This document shows positions 1 through 10,324 of a stretch of 64,000 nt of DNA, piece by piece. The stretch spans positions 1 to 64,000 of the forward strand of contig JAUCBJ010008068.1 of assembly GCA_032718475.1 (NCBI GenBank). The letters are read 5' to 3'. The notes under the pieces are model-generated. The model made no database searches, had not been told where the DNA came from, and saw nothing but the letters and a program-made list of their open reading frames with translations. Both the position numbers and the translations under genes were made by a program. The DNA comes from Nemertoderma westbladi (Eukaryota; Xenacoelomorpha; Nemertodermatida; Nemertodermatidae). Positions within the stretch are counted from its first letter, which is position 1, and each line of letters starts with the position of its first letter.

Positions 1-1965
1 CATAAAATTTGGCGTGCTAGATTTGACACCGATAATCCTTTTCAAATAACCTAGATGTACTCTTTCAATGTCTGTGGCTTTGTGGAATGCCCATATTTCA
101 GAACCATAACTAAGTACCGGTATAATTAAAGACTGAAATAGGTTATATCTAAGGTCAAACCCTATATATGGAAATTCTAACAAATACTTATTGAGAGAAA
201 ATAGGGCCTTGCTTCCCTTGTCGGCCAAAAGTTTTTGCGCTGGCGTGAATGAACCCATACATGACATCTTAATACCCAAGTAGGTGTAGTGTGGCACGGT
301 CTCTATATCATTCCCTTTGTATGTCCATTTTTCAGTTAACTGGAGCGTACCCCCTTTGCGGAAGACTACCACATTCGATTTTTTGAGGTTAACTTGCAAT
401 CCCCAATAGTCAGAGAAATCACCAAGAATGTCTAAAGAATGTTGCAGTTTATTCGCACTATCCGCAACTAGAACGATATCATCTGCATATAAGAGGATCA
501 ATAAATGAAAATATCCTATATCCAAACCACTGAAACCACCTTTCCCCAATTCAGCTTCCAGATCATTCATGAAAAATGAGAATAAAATTGGTGACAAACA
601 CTCGCCCTGAATAACTCCCATGTAAGAGTCAAATTCGTTTGATAAAAGGCCATTAGATTTAACACAAGATTTGACGTTAGAGTACATACTCTTAATTACC
701 TTAAATAGATTGCCGCTGAAACCCATGCAATCTAGTTTGAACCACAAATCCTCTCTGTTTATGGAATCAAAGGCCTTGGCGAAATCTATAAAGGCACAAT
801 AAAGTTTACCTTTCGTTCCACCAACACCAATGAAGTGATTAATAAGGCCACTCAGGGCGAAAATGTGGTCTGTTGTGCGGTATCCCTCCCTGAAACCTGC
901 CTGTGACTCTGTGATAATGTCCAGGCAGTCCGACGAAAAGCCTAACCTCTTGTTAATTAAACTAGTGAATAGCTTCGCAATACAGCTGATAAGGGAAATT
1001 CCTCGATAATTTTCTGGCAATTTAATGGACCCCTTATTTTTATAAATCGGTGAAATTACAGCCACTGCCCATGCTCTCGGAAAGTAACCAGATGACAGAA
1101 TAGAGTTAAATAGCACCGTAAAAACTGGCACCAGAGTTTCTTTGCCTTCAATTAAAAATTCATTAACAATTTGGTCCACACCGGGTGCTTTACCTCGTTT
1201 GAGCCCATTAACTCCCAAAAAAACTTCTTCCTCTGTAAATGGCTGTGATAACTCGTTTTCGAACATTTGCTTACTTTCCGCAAAATTTGCTGATCCTGGT
1301 GGTTTTACACCAGTATTAATAAACTCATTGTTCTGCGAATACAGTTTATTATAATAATTTTGGAAGTCAGTAATGCTAGGTCCAAGGGCAGTGCTCCCAC
1401 CGTGTCCATTATTTTGGTTACCGCTCGCGGATGCGAGAAGCTTCCAGAACTTTTTTGAGTCAGCTACTTTAACGGATTCCAATTTAGTTGATTTTGATCG
1501 CTTATAAACTGTTTTTGCTTTTCTCAAGCACCTACTGTAGGCTGAGCGAGCCAGAGAAAGTACTCTATGTGTCTCAGGTGTTGGATTGTTTTTCCAACCA
1601 TTTAACGTAGTGCGAAAAGTTTGACGGTATTGAAAGCATTCGTCTGTATACCAGGGAAAAGAATTATGCAAAGCCCCACGGTCCTCCATACTTTGACATT
1701 TACTTGGTTTGAAATAGCGGTCTGCCACTTTAGAAATGCAGTCTGTTATTTCAGCTGTTGCGCTATCAATAGATTCTTGGCTATACTCACCCTCGCATAG
1801 GTTGTTGCAAATATCATTCATTTCAGTCTGAAAATTAGCTGAATCTAGGTCGTTAACAAATTTGTACGACAATTTTTCATTCCATACATATGTCTTCACT
1901 TTAAGTAAACTCCAATTATGAAGATAACACTGTTTCAAACAAAACCCAGTAACCACATCATTCGA
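1..1965 (-). CDS. LINE reverse transcriptase ORF, 5'-truncated, runs off left edge
   Basis: The minus strand is open without any stop for 655 codons, from a TGA just above 1965 to the window edge. It begins in the linker after the endonuclease; no endonuclease is seen upstream, so the copy is 5'-truncated. Then come the RT motifs: KAPGVD (about 1185-1165), ENYRGISL, AGFREGYRTTDH, FIDFAKAFDS with the first catalytic Asp (about 795), MGVIQGECLSP (about 620), and LLYADDIVL with the Asp pair (about 490). YLGIK follows at about 270, and the thumb region reaches the edge. This is the RNA-dependent DNA polymerase of a non-LTR retrotransposon. The lack of stops suggests a recent insertion. The closest relative in the window is the RT fragment at 18.8 and 51.7 kb. 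The clade is not decidable by eye. Confidence 0.88.
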
Positions 1966-2940
1966 TCAAATTTCACAGAATACCATTACAAAACACAACA
2001 AACACTCATGATGGCTGGCTACTTTCAGACCCTCATCTCATTCAGACCTACGCCTCATTCGGAACTTCGACCTACCTTGTGACACATAGTAAGTCCAAAT
2101 AAGGGAACCTGGGTCATGTCTGTCACCTTACTTGTCCTGATATACAGTCAGAAAGAAATGCTGTGGATAATAGGGCAAGGTTAAAGGCATGTACTTTACA
2201 AACTCATCATAGGATTCTATCATCATAATGTATCTCATATCTATGCCAATTCGTTTATGCTCTGAAGTCGACTACAGTGAGGTCTCCAACAATGTCCATG
2301 TGTTATTGACTTGTAATATTAAGTGGAGATTTCACAACCTTTCACTCTTCCACTCCATTTCCTATCCTAAATGCAATGTAAACCCTCCGGTAGCTACTGC
2401 TGCCAATTGCATGCACAACCACAGAACATGTATATTTTATATTATTATTAATTAAATTTTAATATTAGGTATATGGCTTTGTATTTTATATTATAAAATA
2501 TTTATTTTATTATATTTAATATATAATGTAATTAAATGGCAGTATATGGCATGCTTGGGGAACATGATTAAAAATAACATTGTAATATAAGTACAAAAGA
2601 TAAAAAATAATATGTAATATAATAATCATAATGATAATTAATAATATTTTATAGGGACTATAAATGAGATAGTATCAATATATATAAAAATATAAATTTT
2701 AACCCAGGAAGGCCCAAGCCTAGAAAAAACCTGTTCCAAACAGTCTCATTTGGGATATTACCCCAAAATGGCATAATTAAGATATATTATAACCAATATT
2801 TCGAAATGTTAAGCCATTCTGGAATTAAAGGGGAGACCGCAAATGCGGTCCGTGGGCACTGCATGGAAAAACATGGTATATATTATATTGCAACTATAAT
2901 ATTATTATATTACCATAATAATACGGGAAATACATATGCA
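1966..2940. other. AT-rich stretch with no recognisable gene
   Basis: No coding region is supported. Composition becomes strongly AT-rich after about 2430. The only local structure seen is a short perfect hairpin at 2835-2850 (GACCGC, AAAT loop, GCGGTC) in an otherwise AT-rich context. It may be remnant repeat sequence flanking the truncated LINE. Confidence 0.5.
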
Positions 2941-2959
2941 ATTCATTAATTATATTAAT

Positions 2960-3455
2960 TAACTAATGGTATTAATTAATTAACTAATTTCATTAATTAA
3001 TTAACTAATTTAATTAATTAATTAACTAATTTAATTTATTAATTAACTAATTTAATTAATTAATTAACTAATTTAATTAATTAATTAACTAATTTAATTA
3101 ATTAATTAACTAATTTAATTAATTAATTAACTAATTTAATTAATTAATTAACTAATTTAATTAATTAATTAACTAATTTAATTAATTAATTAACTAATTT
3201 AATTAATTAATTAACTAATTTAATTAATTAATTAACTAATTTAATTAATTAATTAACTAATTTAATTAATTAATTAACTAATTTAATTAATTAATTAACT
3301 AATTTAATTAATTAATTAACTAATTTAATTAATTAATTAACTAATTTAATTAATTAATTAACTAATTTAATTAATTAATTAACTAATTTAATTAATTAAT
3401 TAACTAATTTAATTAATGAATTAACTAATTTAATTAATGAATTAACTAATTAAAA
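2960..3455. repeat. 21-bp AT-only satellite, about 23 units
   Basis: The unit is built on TTAATTAATTAATTAACTAA plus one T; successive cytosines are exactly 21 bp apart (for example 3131, 3152, 3173). The array is almost perfect from about 2990 and becomes slightly irregular at both ends (TTTATT and AATGAA variants). It contains only one C per unit and is made of TTAA/AATT steps, so both strands can fold on themselves. Confidence 0.95.
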
Positions 3456-3694
3456 GAAACAACAAGTCTAGCCGCAGCTATTTCATCCAGGCGCGAACGT
3501 ATCTTGGAACCTTTAGAAAAGTATTTTCTCCAATGTAACGTTTTTTTAACTTTGGCATTCTTTTTTGCCCTTTTCCAACTAGTTGAAGCGTTATTTGTAG
3601 GCCGACCACGTTTGGGTTTGGTTTTGGTAGCCGCTGTGTCAACATTGGGGCGTTTACGTTTACGTTTGCGTTCAATATTATTAATTTTTGACAT
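3446..3694 (-). other. Unrecognised lysine/arginine-rich ORF (82 aa)
   Basis: From an ATG at 3694 this frame encodes a very basic peptide. It starts MSKINNIERKRKRKRP, carries the AT-hook-like core KPKRGRPTNN around residues 28-37, then a second Lys-rich stretch, and stops with TAG at 3446 inside the edge of the 21-bp satellite. The GRP core flanked by basic residues is the signature of minor-groove-binding AT-hooks, but one motif is weak evidence. It lies 19 bp downstream of the donor of the last cbEGF exon and could be intronic chance sequence, a degraded transposon protein or a separate small gene. No homologue is recognised. Confidence 0.3.
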
Positions 3695-3712
3695 TAAACT
3701 ACTATTTATTAC

Positions 3713-3850
3713 CTGTGCAATTATCAACCCCATCTCCAGAGTACATCTCATTACAAGTGCAGTAATAGCTTCCAGGAGTATTGGTGCAGTATGCATCTTC
3801 ATGACAGGGATCACATTCAATCCCGCATTCAAACATGCATTCATCAATAT
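3713..3850 (-). CDS. cbEGF exon 11 (eight-cysteine variant)
   Basis: A 138-bp phase 1-1 exon. The acceptor is CCCTGTTTCAG and the donor TGCACAG/GTAATA. It encodes a calcium-binding EGF module beginning IDEC and ending SGDGVDNCTG, with the hydroxylation-type core NTPGSYYCTC. Unlike the usual six cysteines it has eight: two extra ones lie between the first cysteine and the PCHEDAYC segment. This is the most 3' host exon seen. The module would fold by calcium-stabilised packing against the neighbouring EGF. A longer overlapping open frame through the same bases in another phase is not the gene. Confidence 0.85.
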
Positions 3851-3932
3851 CTGAAACAGGGAATTAGAATATGAATAGGTATATATATATATATAAGAGT
3901 ACATTATATAATAATTTATCAATAATTTTTCA

Positions 3933-4660
3933 ATGCTTACCCCCTTGGTCCTGGGTTATGAACCCATTTACTCGTCTACATGGGTATATGGCATGACCAG
4001 GCAGAAGGTAATCTACGAATGGCTGTCAGGAGTAGAGTGTTCTCATCTCCTATTTGAGTGCATTCCACTTCGACCCGCACCTGGCAAGAGTCCATGCTGG
4101 GCTCTAACTGCTGAGGACACCAAATCTCTGGATGGCACATTCACAAGAATGCTACGCCGGATTCATTGTGTCAAGTACAATGCACACATCTCCAACCAGA
4201 CACTATATAACATTGGAGGTGACTCATTGGTTCCCCCAAGCTTGACACTAGAACAAAATCGCCTCCGCTTTGCAGGACATTGCTTTCGCCGTGAGGATCA
4301 GCCAGTGCATAATCTTGTACTTGGGCAGCCTCATGGAGTGAATAAGCATGGTGGACAGCCCATGACTTTCTTGAGATGCATCGTAAAGGACACTGGCCTT
4401 GAAGATGCGGATGATCTAGCAAATGTCATGGGTGATAGGGAGTTGTGGCGGTGCAATTTTGTTGACAAGCCGGCACAGCATTCTTAAAAATGCAGCTGCA
4501 ATGCAGCATGCCGATCCTAGTAGTGGCACCAGAGGTACAAGGCATGGTATAGCCAATGGTACTCCATGTGCTTTAGAGTAGGTATGAGTGATGGGCCCCC
4601 ATATCTGATTCAATTGCAACACCCACTCTATGGAATGGTAAACCAGGGTACGGTATTTGC
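3933..4660 (+). pseudogene. LINE C-terminal fragment plus 3' UTR
   Basis: From about 4090 to 4465 the plus strand encodes the post-RT tail typical of RTE-like LINEs: TRMLRRIHCVK, NRLRFAGHCFRREDQPV, GGQPMTFL, VKDTGLEDADDL and VMGDRELWR. This matches, motif for motif, the tail encoded at 16.2 and 25.8 kb (RLRFSGHCWRSKDEV, RGRPAITYID, MENREAWK). The sequence after the stop to about 4660 shares stretches with 58.66-59.01 kb, so that part is probably 3' UTR. The copy is truncated 5' and non-functional. Confidence 0.75.
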
Positions 4661-4903
4661 CCCAAGAGCTGATTTGCCAAAAAATATACCACCCAACCCA
4701 CTATGGATTGTATTAGTAAGGCGAAGGTCCGGCCACCAGAGGCCAGAGGAATTACCAGAAACAATTGGCCTCATAGGTGTCAGTTATCGCCTGACTGGCT
4801 CCCTGTCTTACCCCTAGTTGAGAGAGAGTGGCTAACAATTATGTGAGTCCCTTTCCTGGTGACCTTTCTGGACCAAATTATCCATCCTCAAAGCCAATCC
4901 ATC
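4660..4903. other. Unassigned sequence between two LINE fragments
   Basis: No convincing coding similarity is seen in either strand. It separates a plus-strand LINE tail from a minus-strand LINE RT fragment and may be degraded LINE sequence around the inversion breakpoint. Confidence 0.4.
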
Positions 4904-5180
4904 CTACCAAATCCTGGAAAGCCTATTCAAGGCTGCCCATGCCTTTCCCTTACGTATTCGAAGGTCCTCACCTGACTTCCGGATCCATGATCCCAGGTAA
5001 CAGAAGCCATCCACATGCTCAAGCATACCATCTTTTGAGCTTATGCTCATCCGATCAGAGACTTGCTGAGGACTTTCAAAGTTAACTGTCAAAATGTTGG
5101 TCTTTCTGGAGTTAATAAAAAGACCAACACTAGAAGCAGCATGTTCTAATGAGCTGAGGAGCCGTTGGGCTCCCTCTGAG
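4904..5180 (-). pseudogene. LINE RT palm/thumb fragment, inverted relative to neighbours
   Basis: The minus strand reads SEGAQRLLSSLEHAASSVGLFINSRKTN and then continues to FCYLGSWIRKSGEDLRIRKGKAWAALNRLSRIW. These are the segments that follow the catalytic ADD motif in RTE-like LINEs; compare FQYLGSWIESSKKDIEVRKAKAWAALSK at 26.3 kb. The LINE pieces on both sides (tail at 4.1-4.5 kb, endonuclease at 5.4-5.9 kb) read on the plus strand, so this piece is inverted. Confidence 0.75.
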
Positions 5181-5379
5181 AGTCAGTTAGGTACTTGGCA
5201 GGATTTACTCGACTTCTGGAGCCAGTAGGTGGAGTCAGTAGGTTGAATCCAACTGCAAATGCTGCACGTGACAAAATATACCAGATCACCAACAGCATCC
5301 TCCATTACCACTTCTCCTGGTATGGAAGCCTGACAAAGAAGTTTCCTAAGATGGTTCTGATTGTATGCTATTAACCACT

Positions 5380-5980
5380 AGTGTCGCCCCAGTAGAGGAG
5401 GTTGTACATTTCTACCAGAATCTACAAGCAGCTACAGATGGAGTGGATCAAGACGCATTCTAATCGTTAATGGGTGACTTAAATGCAAATATCCATTGCT
5501 GCTAAACATCGCCATTGGTCAACAGCAACATTAGCCAAATGCAGTCCATCTTCCGGATTTCATATCTGGAAATGGATTGTTTTTTGGACAGAGTTAAAGA
5601 AGCAGACTGGAAAGCTGTGGACTTATTTGTGGACTTATATTTGGCAGTGGTCATGAGTCCCAGATAGACCTTATTTCCTTTCATATGAAATACAGGAACT
5701 CTGTACAAGACTGTACAAGGATTTACTCTTCACAAGTGATCATCATCTTATTGTAGCCAAATTTAGACTTAGCCTCCGCACTAGCAGAGATAAGAAATAT
5801 TTCTTGCCACGGCATGATTGGTCCTCTCTGTTGCAATACCCAGCTTCACACTACATCTGAGCAACTGGTATGAGACTCTTGCATCTGAGGCGATAGATCA
5901 ATGCGAGGGATATACAATATACATACAGCCTTTTCAGAAGCAGATAAGGCAGCAGCTGCATAAATGGGTTCCTGTATACC
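5380..5980 (+). pseudogene. Decayed LINE endonuclease domain, left part
   Basis: Plus-strand reading, with several frameshifts and stops, gives the end of an APE-type endonuclease: EEVVHFYQNLQAATDGVDQD, then MGDLNANI near 5470 (the G-D-x-N-A motif), VDLFVD, and a SDHHLIVAKF-type ending near 5735. The sequence is cut at 5980 by the hAT-like element and resumes at 7643 with the endonuclease-RT linker. It is non-functional. Confidence 0.7.
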
Positions 5981-7634
5981 CAGGGACGGATTAAGGGGGA
6001 GGGGGGGGGGGGGGGGGGCAACGGGGGCAGCTGCCAGGGGGTCGTAAGTTGGAAGAAATTTACCGAACATTTTCTCACTGATAAAACAACCTAATTTATT
6101 TATTAATTTCTGGCTGTTCAATATATATTGAGAGTATATCTCACATATAGCACCATTCATAGCACAGTGTCCCATAGAATGTTTAAAGTTTTTAAGAAAT
6201 TATTTAGCAAAAGGGTAGATATAAAATAATAGCAAATTATTACTGTATTTATTATTACAATTAACATTTAATTTACTTTTCAATTAGATTTATCTGAAAT
6301 CATTCACGAGTTCAGTAGTAGTCATAAGGCTGTGAAATTGCTTTTCATTCCTTTGCCAAAAAACCAGTTAAGCCCCACTGTGAGTCATAAGGCAATGAAA
6401 TTTGCTTGCTTTTTATTAAGCAATTGTATCTAATTTATTGAGTTACCAATATATTTTCAAAATTATATCCCAATCAAAGTCACACATTATTTCTCAGTAT
6501 GTCACTAGTCACTACCCAACGCGTGTACACACTGTCAGTATGCCAGTCGTACCTAAATATAGAATTGATGTCTTTTGGATGGTGTAATTTTAGGAAAAAA
6601 TAAATATTATTTAAATAATAAAGGACTATTATTCGATAAAAATAAACGTAAGCGGAAATCAACGCCTTTTTTCACCGATTTTCAATTTAGCAAAATTCAA
6701 CAATTCTGTCCATAGTGTTTTCCGCTACGTTATTCTATCAAATATATTGTTTTATTTGAAAAAAATATCACCAGTTCAGATCATCACTAAATATATATAC
6801 AAATTAACTGGGCAAATAAATAATTGAATAACTTTTTATTTTTATTTATTATATAACTTAAATAATATTTACCTCAAAACAAACTAAACACGCACTAATC
6901 TGAGACAGGGGTGGGGGGGGGGGGGGGCTGGACGCAAAACCCGCCTTGCCGAATTACTATCCCGCCTCAATGTTAAATTCTCAATTTAGGGAAAGGAACA
7001 GGTTACAGTGGCACGTTATTTTAACCAAAACAATAAACTAAGCACAATAGAACAGGTTACAGTTTTATTTTTGAGAATATTCAGCGGTTATTTGCGTCGA
7101 ATTTCCCCTGGAGAGGGATGAATTTTTATTGCGTCCAGTTTCCCCCCCTATCTGACTAATCGACAGAGAAAACAAGCGCAATGCACGCTGTTTTGTTTCC
7201 TCCGCTCTGCCCTCCCCTCCCCTTCCCTTTTACAGTCCCACTCCTCCCAATTGACCAATGTCAGGAGTTGACAGTACTAGCACCCACTATTGTCAACTCC
7301 TGTCAGTGCACTTAAAATTATAGAAAAAAACAGAACTCAAAAATTTACTAAAATTATGTTAAAATTAATATTAATAATAATTACATTTTACAATCAGAAT
7401 TGTATATGTGCTTGGACCAATTGAAGTAAAATAAATAATAATCTAATAACCAACCTAGACTATACAATCCACAACCACACCAACAATAACTAACCAGCGT
7501 TATTTTTTTTTTACCAACGGAGTCCAATATTTTTTGCAATTGGTTTTCGTGGGGGTGGGGGGCGGGGGGGGGGGGGCTAGGGGCCCGTAAGTTGCGATTG
7601 CCGGGGGCTTCCGAAAAGCCATAATCCGTCCCTG
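5981..7634. mobile_element. hAT-like non-autonomous DNA transposon, 1654 bp
   Basis: The termini are a perfect 13-bp inverted repeat: CAGGGACGGATTA at 5981-5993 and its complement ending at 7634. It is flanked by an 8-bp target duplication, TGTATACC (5973-5980) and TGTACACC (7635-7642), with one mismatch. CAGGG-type ends with 8-bp duplications are the hallmark of the hAT superfamily. Both ends are followed by long G-rich tracts (about 6001-6019 and 7552-7576) and by the shared subterminal word GTAAGTTG. No transposase ORF is present, so it must be mobilised in trans. It inserted into a LINE, whose coding similarity continues on both sides. Confidence 0.85.
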
Positions 7635-7642
7635 TGTACACC

Positions 7643-8130
7643 CTCGAAACATCAGAAAGGGCACCCTGGACAGACCACAGAATTAGGAAGTGCAGGAGTG
7701 ATCTCAGAAAGACACAGAAAGACTTAAGACTCATTACTTCTTGATCCCAGAATAGACAATATTCTGATAACCTACAGGAGCTTATAAATAAGCAGGTTGA
7801 TATCATCAATGATGCCGATGACAGCAGGCTATCAGCCCAGGCATGGGAATTGAACACCTTGCTGACTGGGTGGAAACCAACCATCGAGGTAAGGCTGAAT
7901 CTACAGCTCTACGCCTCAATGGCTGGAAGGCCCACTTAGAAAAGCTCTTAAATAATGACAGGGTATTGCCTGATAACTTTGTGGAACAAAAAGGGTTTGA
8001 GTCTGTATTCTCGAGGATGTTGCTATTGGTGATATGTCCTTTCCTGAAGTCAAGGTTGCTGCAAAGAGCATTGAGACCATTCGTGTCTGCGGAGTAGATG
8101 GTGACCACCTCCCGCTCCCCTGAGGTCTTT
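7643..8130 (+). pseudogene. Decayed LINE endonuclease-RT linker, right part
   Basis: This continues the LINE interrupted by the hAT-like element. Plus-strand segments read PWTDHRIRKCRSDLRKTQKDLR, then DIINDADDSRLSAQAWEL (about 7797-7850), then in a shifted frame ESTALRLNGWKAHLEKLLNN (about 7897-7960) and DNFVEQKGFESVFS. The order and content fit the region before the RT palm in RTE-like elements. There are stops and frameshifts; similarity fades at about 8130. Confidence 0.65.
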
Positions 8131-8308
8131 AAAATAACTTTTGAATTAGTAGTTTAATTAATATAGAAGATATTAAAGCTTAGTTTGTTAATATTATTAC
8201 AAACGTAATTGCTGATCTGGAATAATTAATGGATTTACTAAATCAAAAAATGTATAGATGTGCTAAGAAGCTGCATTTAGGGTATGCAAAACCCAACTAC
8301 ATTATTAC

Positions 8309-8431
8309 CTGTACAGTTTAATCCGTCCCCTGTAAATCCTGGAGGGCAATCGCAAGTGAAGCTTCCGATCGTGTTTGTACAGGTCCCGTACATGTGGCAA
8401 TTATGTGTGTCCATGATGCATTCGTTGACAT
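8309..8431 (-). CDS. cbEGF exon 10
   Basis: A 123-bp phase 1-1 exon encoding one canonical six-cysteine cbEGF. It begins VNEC (DxNEC calcium motif once the split codon is restored), continues CHMYGTC and NTIGSFTCDCPPGF, and ends TGDGLNCT. The C2-C3 spacing of five residues and the short C5-C6 loop (PPGFTGDGLN) place it with exons 3 and 11 rather than the long-loop subfamily of exons 4-9. The acceptor is CTATAG, the donor ACAG/GTAATAA. Confidence 0.9.
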
Positions 8432-8733
8432 CTATAGTATAATAGTCAATATTAGTCATCAACATTGATGGTCAAGAGATCCTTGATTATTTGTCAAGTA
8501 TCCAGTCAAGAATTGATCATATATCATTGGTTATAATTTAATGCAACTAGATTAAACTACCATGATAGCAAACTCCCACATACATCGAAACTTATAAATA
8601 AAATATATATTGCATTAAAGTGTCATTTTAGAAACACATTTTCTCCATGAGTGGAGAAAACATTATATATATATTTTACATATATATATTATACTTTACA
8701 TTATATATATAGAGAGAGATACTATATACCTAC

Positions 8734-8874
8734 CTGTGCAGTTCATAGCATGGCCATCTCCTTGATAATCCCCCTCAAATGCATATCCTTCATTGCAACT
8801 ACAGTTATAGCTTCCGTGGGTATTGTCACAGTTGTGTTCGCAATCATGTAAATTTTCCATACATTCATCCATAT
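8734..8874 (-). CDS. cbEGF exon 9 (long C5-C6 loop subfamily)
   Basis: A 141-bp phase 1-1 exon beginning MDECMENLHDCEHNC, with core NTHGSYNCSC and an 18-residue C5-C6 loop (NEGYAFEGDYQGDGHAMN), ending C-T-G across the donor. It is a close paralogue of exons 8 and 6. The intron side next to its 5' end (8875-8990) also aligns with the corresponding flank of exons 8 and 6, so exon and intron duplicated together. The acceptor is TGTTTAG, the donor ACAG/GTAGGTA. Confidence 0.9.
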
Positions 8875-9059
8875 CTAAACAATGTACATGATTATAACAT
8901 TATAATATGCGAAGAATATAGGCAAGAAGAGGGCATCAAATTCCATCAATATTGCATGTTTAATTATAAATATCTATTAATTTTGACCATATGTCTTATA
9001 AGACTATAGCTTGCAGTCATTGCCTTTTACTTTCACCAACATCATCACACCCTGGGGAA

Positions 9060-9460
9060 TGCTCCACAAGCAACAATGTGTAGGAAGGATCAGACACAGT
9101 GCTGTTATGCGGATGACTCTGGATTGGCAGATTGGTGGACGTTTGTGGTGGGAGAAGCTTATGGCATTGGGCCCTTTAATTGGGTATTTTCCCAAGCCCA
9201 CAAAGTCCTTCCTGGTCATTAAGCCTGGCTGTGAAGACGAGGTCCAGGAGGTATTCAATGGAACTGGAATTCAGATTGCTACAGGCCACAGATTCTTGGG
9301 AGGATTTATAGAAAAAGAAACTGGAGAACAGCATTTGTGCAAGAGAAGGTGGTGGGATGGAAAGGGAGTATCCACAATCAGCACATACTGCCCTCTCACT
9401 CTGCATCCAATCAGAGTGGGACTATCTGTTAAGAGTATTCCCTACAACCAATGACGAGTT
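9060..9460 (+). pseudogene. Reverse-transcriptase fragment of a different retroelement
   Basis: A YADD motif is readable at about 9103 (CYADDSGLADWW). After a frameshift the reading continues as WWEKLMALGP, then GYFPKPTKSFLVIKPG (about 9183-9230) and FNGTGIQIATGHRFLGGFI (about 9255-9310). The YFPxPxKS...VIK and GTGI.I...RFLGG words are typical of the region after the RT active site in a family distinct from the other LINEs here. It is truncated on both sides and frameshifted. The exact family is uncertain. Confidence 0.6.
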
Positions 9461-9902
9461 CACCCCGATCCGTACTGCGCTCAACTATGATTATATACCT
9501 GCACTTTTTGGTATTATTCCAGTATAGTCAGATCGTTTACCGCGTCAGCCTGTACCGGGGCAGGTACTGTAGGCATACTAATTCTACATGGTACTGTGGT
9601 AAGCTACCGGTACCGTTTCAGCGAAATTGGATCAGAAAATTGGATAGCAGAAAATTGGATCCCATAAATATAATTTAAATTTTCGAGTCAGGATATTGAT
9701 TAGGACATTTGAGACCCACACATTTATTTATTTTTAAAATAATTTGGAAAATATGATAATATAAAATAATAATATTTATTTATATAATCATCCGTGTCTT
9801 CAACTCCATCCATAGTCAGCAATAATTGGCATTGAATCAAGTTCTAGATCTCTATTTATCAGTATACTTTCTGACCATTGCTGGTTAGGCGTCTTATGGA
9901 AA
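9461..9902. other. Intronic sequence, nothing recognised
   Basis: Holds a short GTACCGG-rich stretch (9550-9625) and then AT-rich sequence with ATTATTT repeats. No coding or RNA feature is supported. Confidence 0.5.
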
Positions 9903-10075
9903 AACTGAAAATGTAATAAAATATTCCGAGATTTCGGCCGAAATATCGGCCGAAAATGTCATCAAATGGAAGAGCTGAAAAAATGTAATAAAATATTTCG
10001 GCCGAAAATGTCATAAAATGGAAGAGCTGAAAAAATGTAATAAAATATTTCGGCCGAAATTTCGGCCGAAAATAT
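9903..10075. repeat. Three direct repeats of about 60 bp carrying CGGCCG palindromes
   Basis: Three copies of a unit containing AAAATGTAATAAAATATT followed by one or two TTTCGGCCGAAA palindromes. The spacer AATGTCAT(A/C)AAATGGAAGAGCTG separates units. Each CGGCCG core is embedded in a self-complementary ATTTCGGCCGAAAT-type word, so the stretch can form adjacent small hairpins. Confidence 0.8.
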
Positions 10076-10324
10076 GTTTTTTAATCCTCTAATATTCTTT
10101 TTAAAACCTCTAATATTATTGCTGACCTTTTGGCGTTAACGGCGCCTCATACCGTTTGGGTTTTTGACCCAGTGGAACGATTTTTACACTGGGAGAAGGA
10201 ACTACAAGTTTCTTGCGGTGGGTGAAGCCCAATAGAAGCTGAATTTCACAACAGGATGCTCCTTCTTAGCAAAGGGGTACACCACACACCAATCGGTATG
10301 CATTTCACATTCATTAACCAGATT
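10076..10324. other. Unassigned sequence before LINE fragment
   Basis: Contains a TTTTGGCGTTAACGGCGCC stretch, then non-coding sequence. No feature is recognised. Coding similarity to RT begins around 10325-10380. Confidence 0.4.

Noticed and set aside
3446-3922. A single 158-residue minus-strand protein through the exon 11 region
   Set aside because: The first half is exon 11 read in the wrong phase; the splice sites and cysteine pattern support the EGF frame instead. Only the basic part from 3694 is kept as a tentative ORF.
4566-4817. Plus-strand 83-residue ORF after the LINE tail
   Set aside because: It lies in the presumed LINE 3' UTR; no similarity and no coding signature.
7381-7884. 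Minus-strand 167-residue ORF across the right end of the hAT-like element
   Set aside because: It runs from the LINE linker through the transposon terminus and G-tract; it is an antisense by-product.
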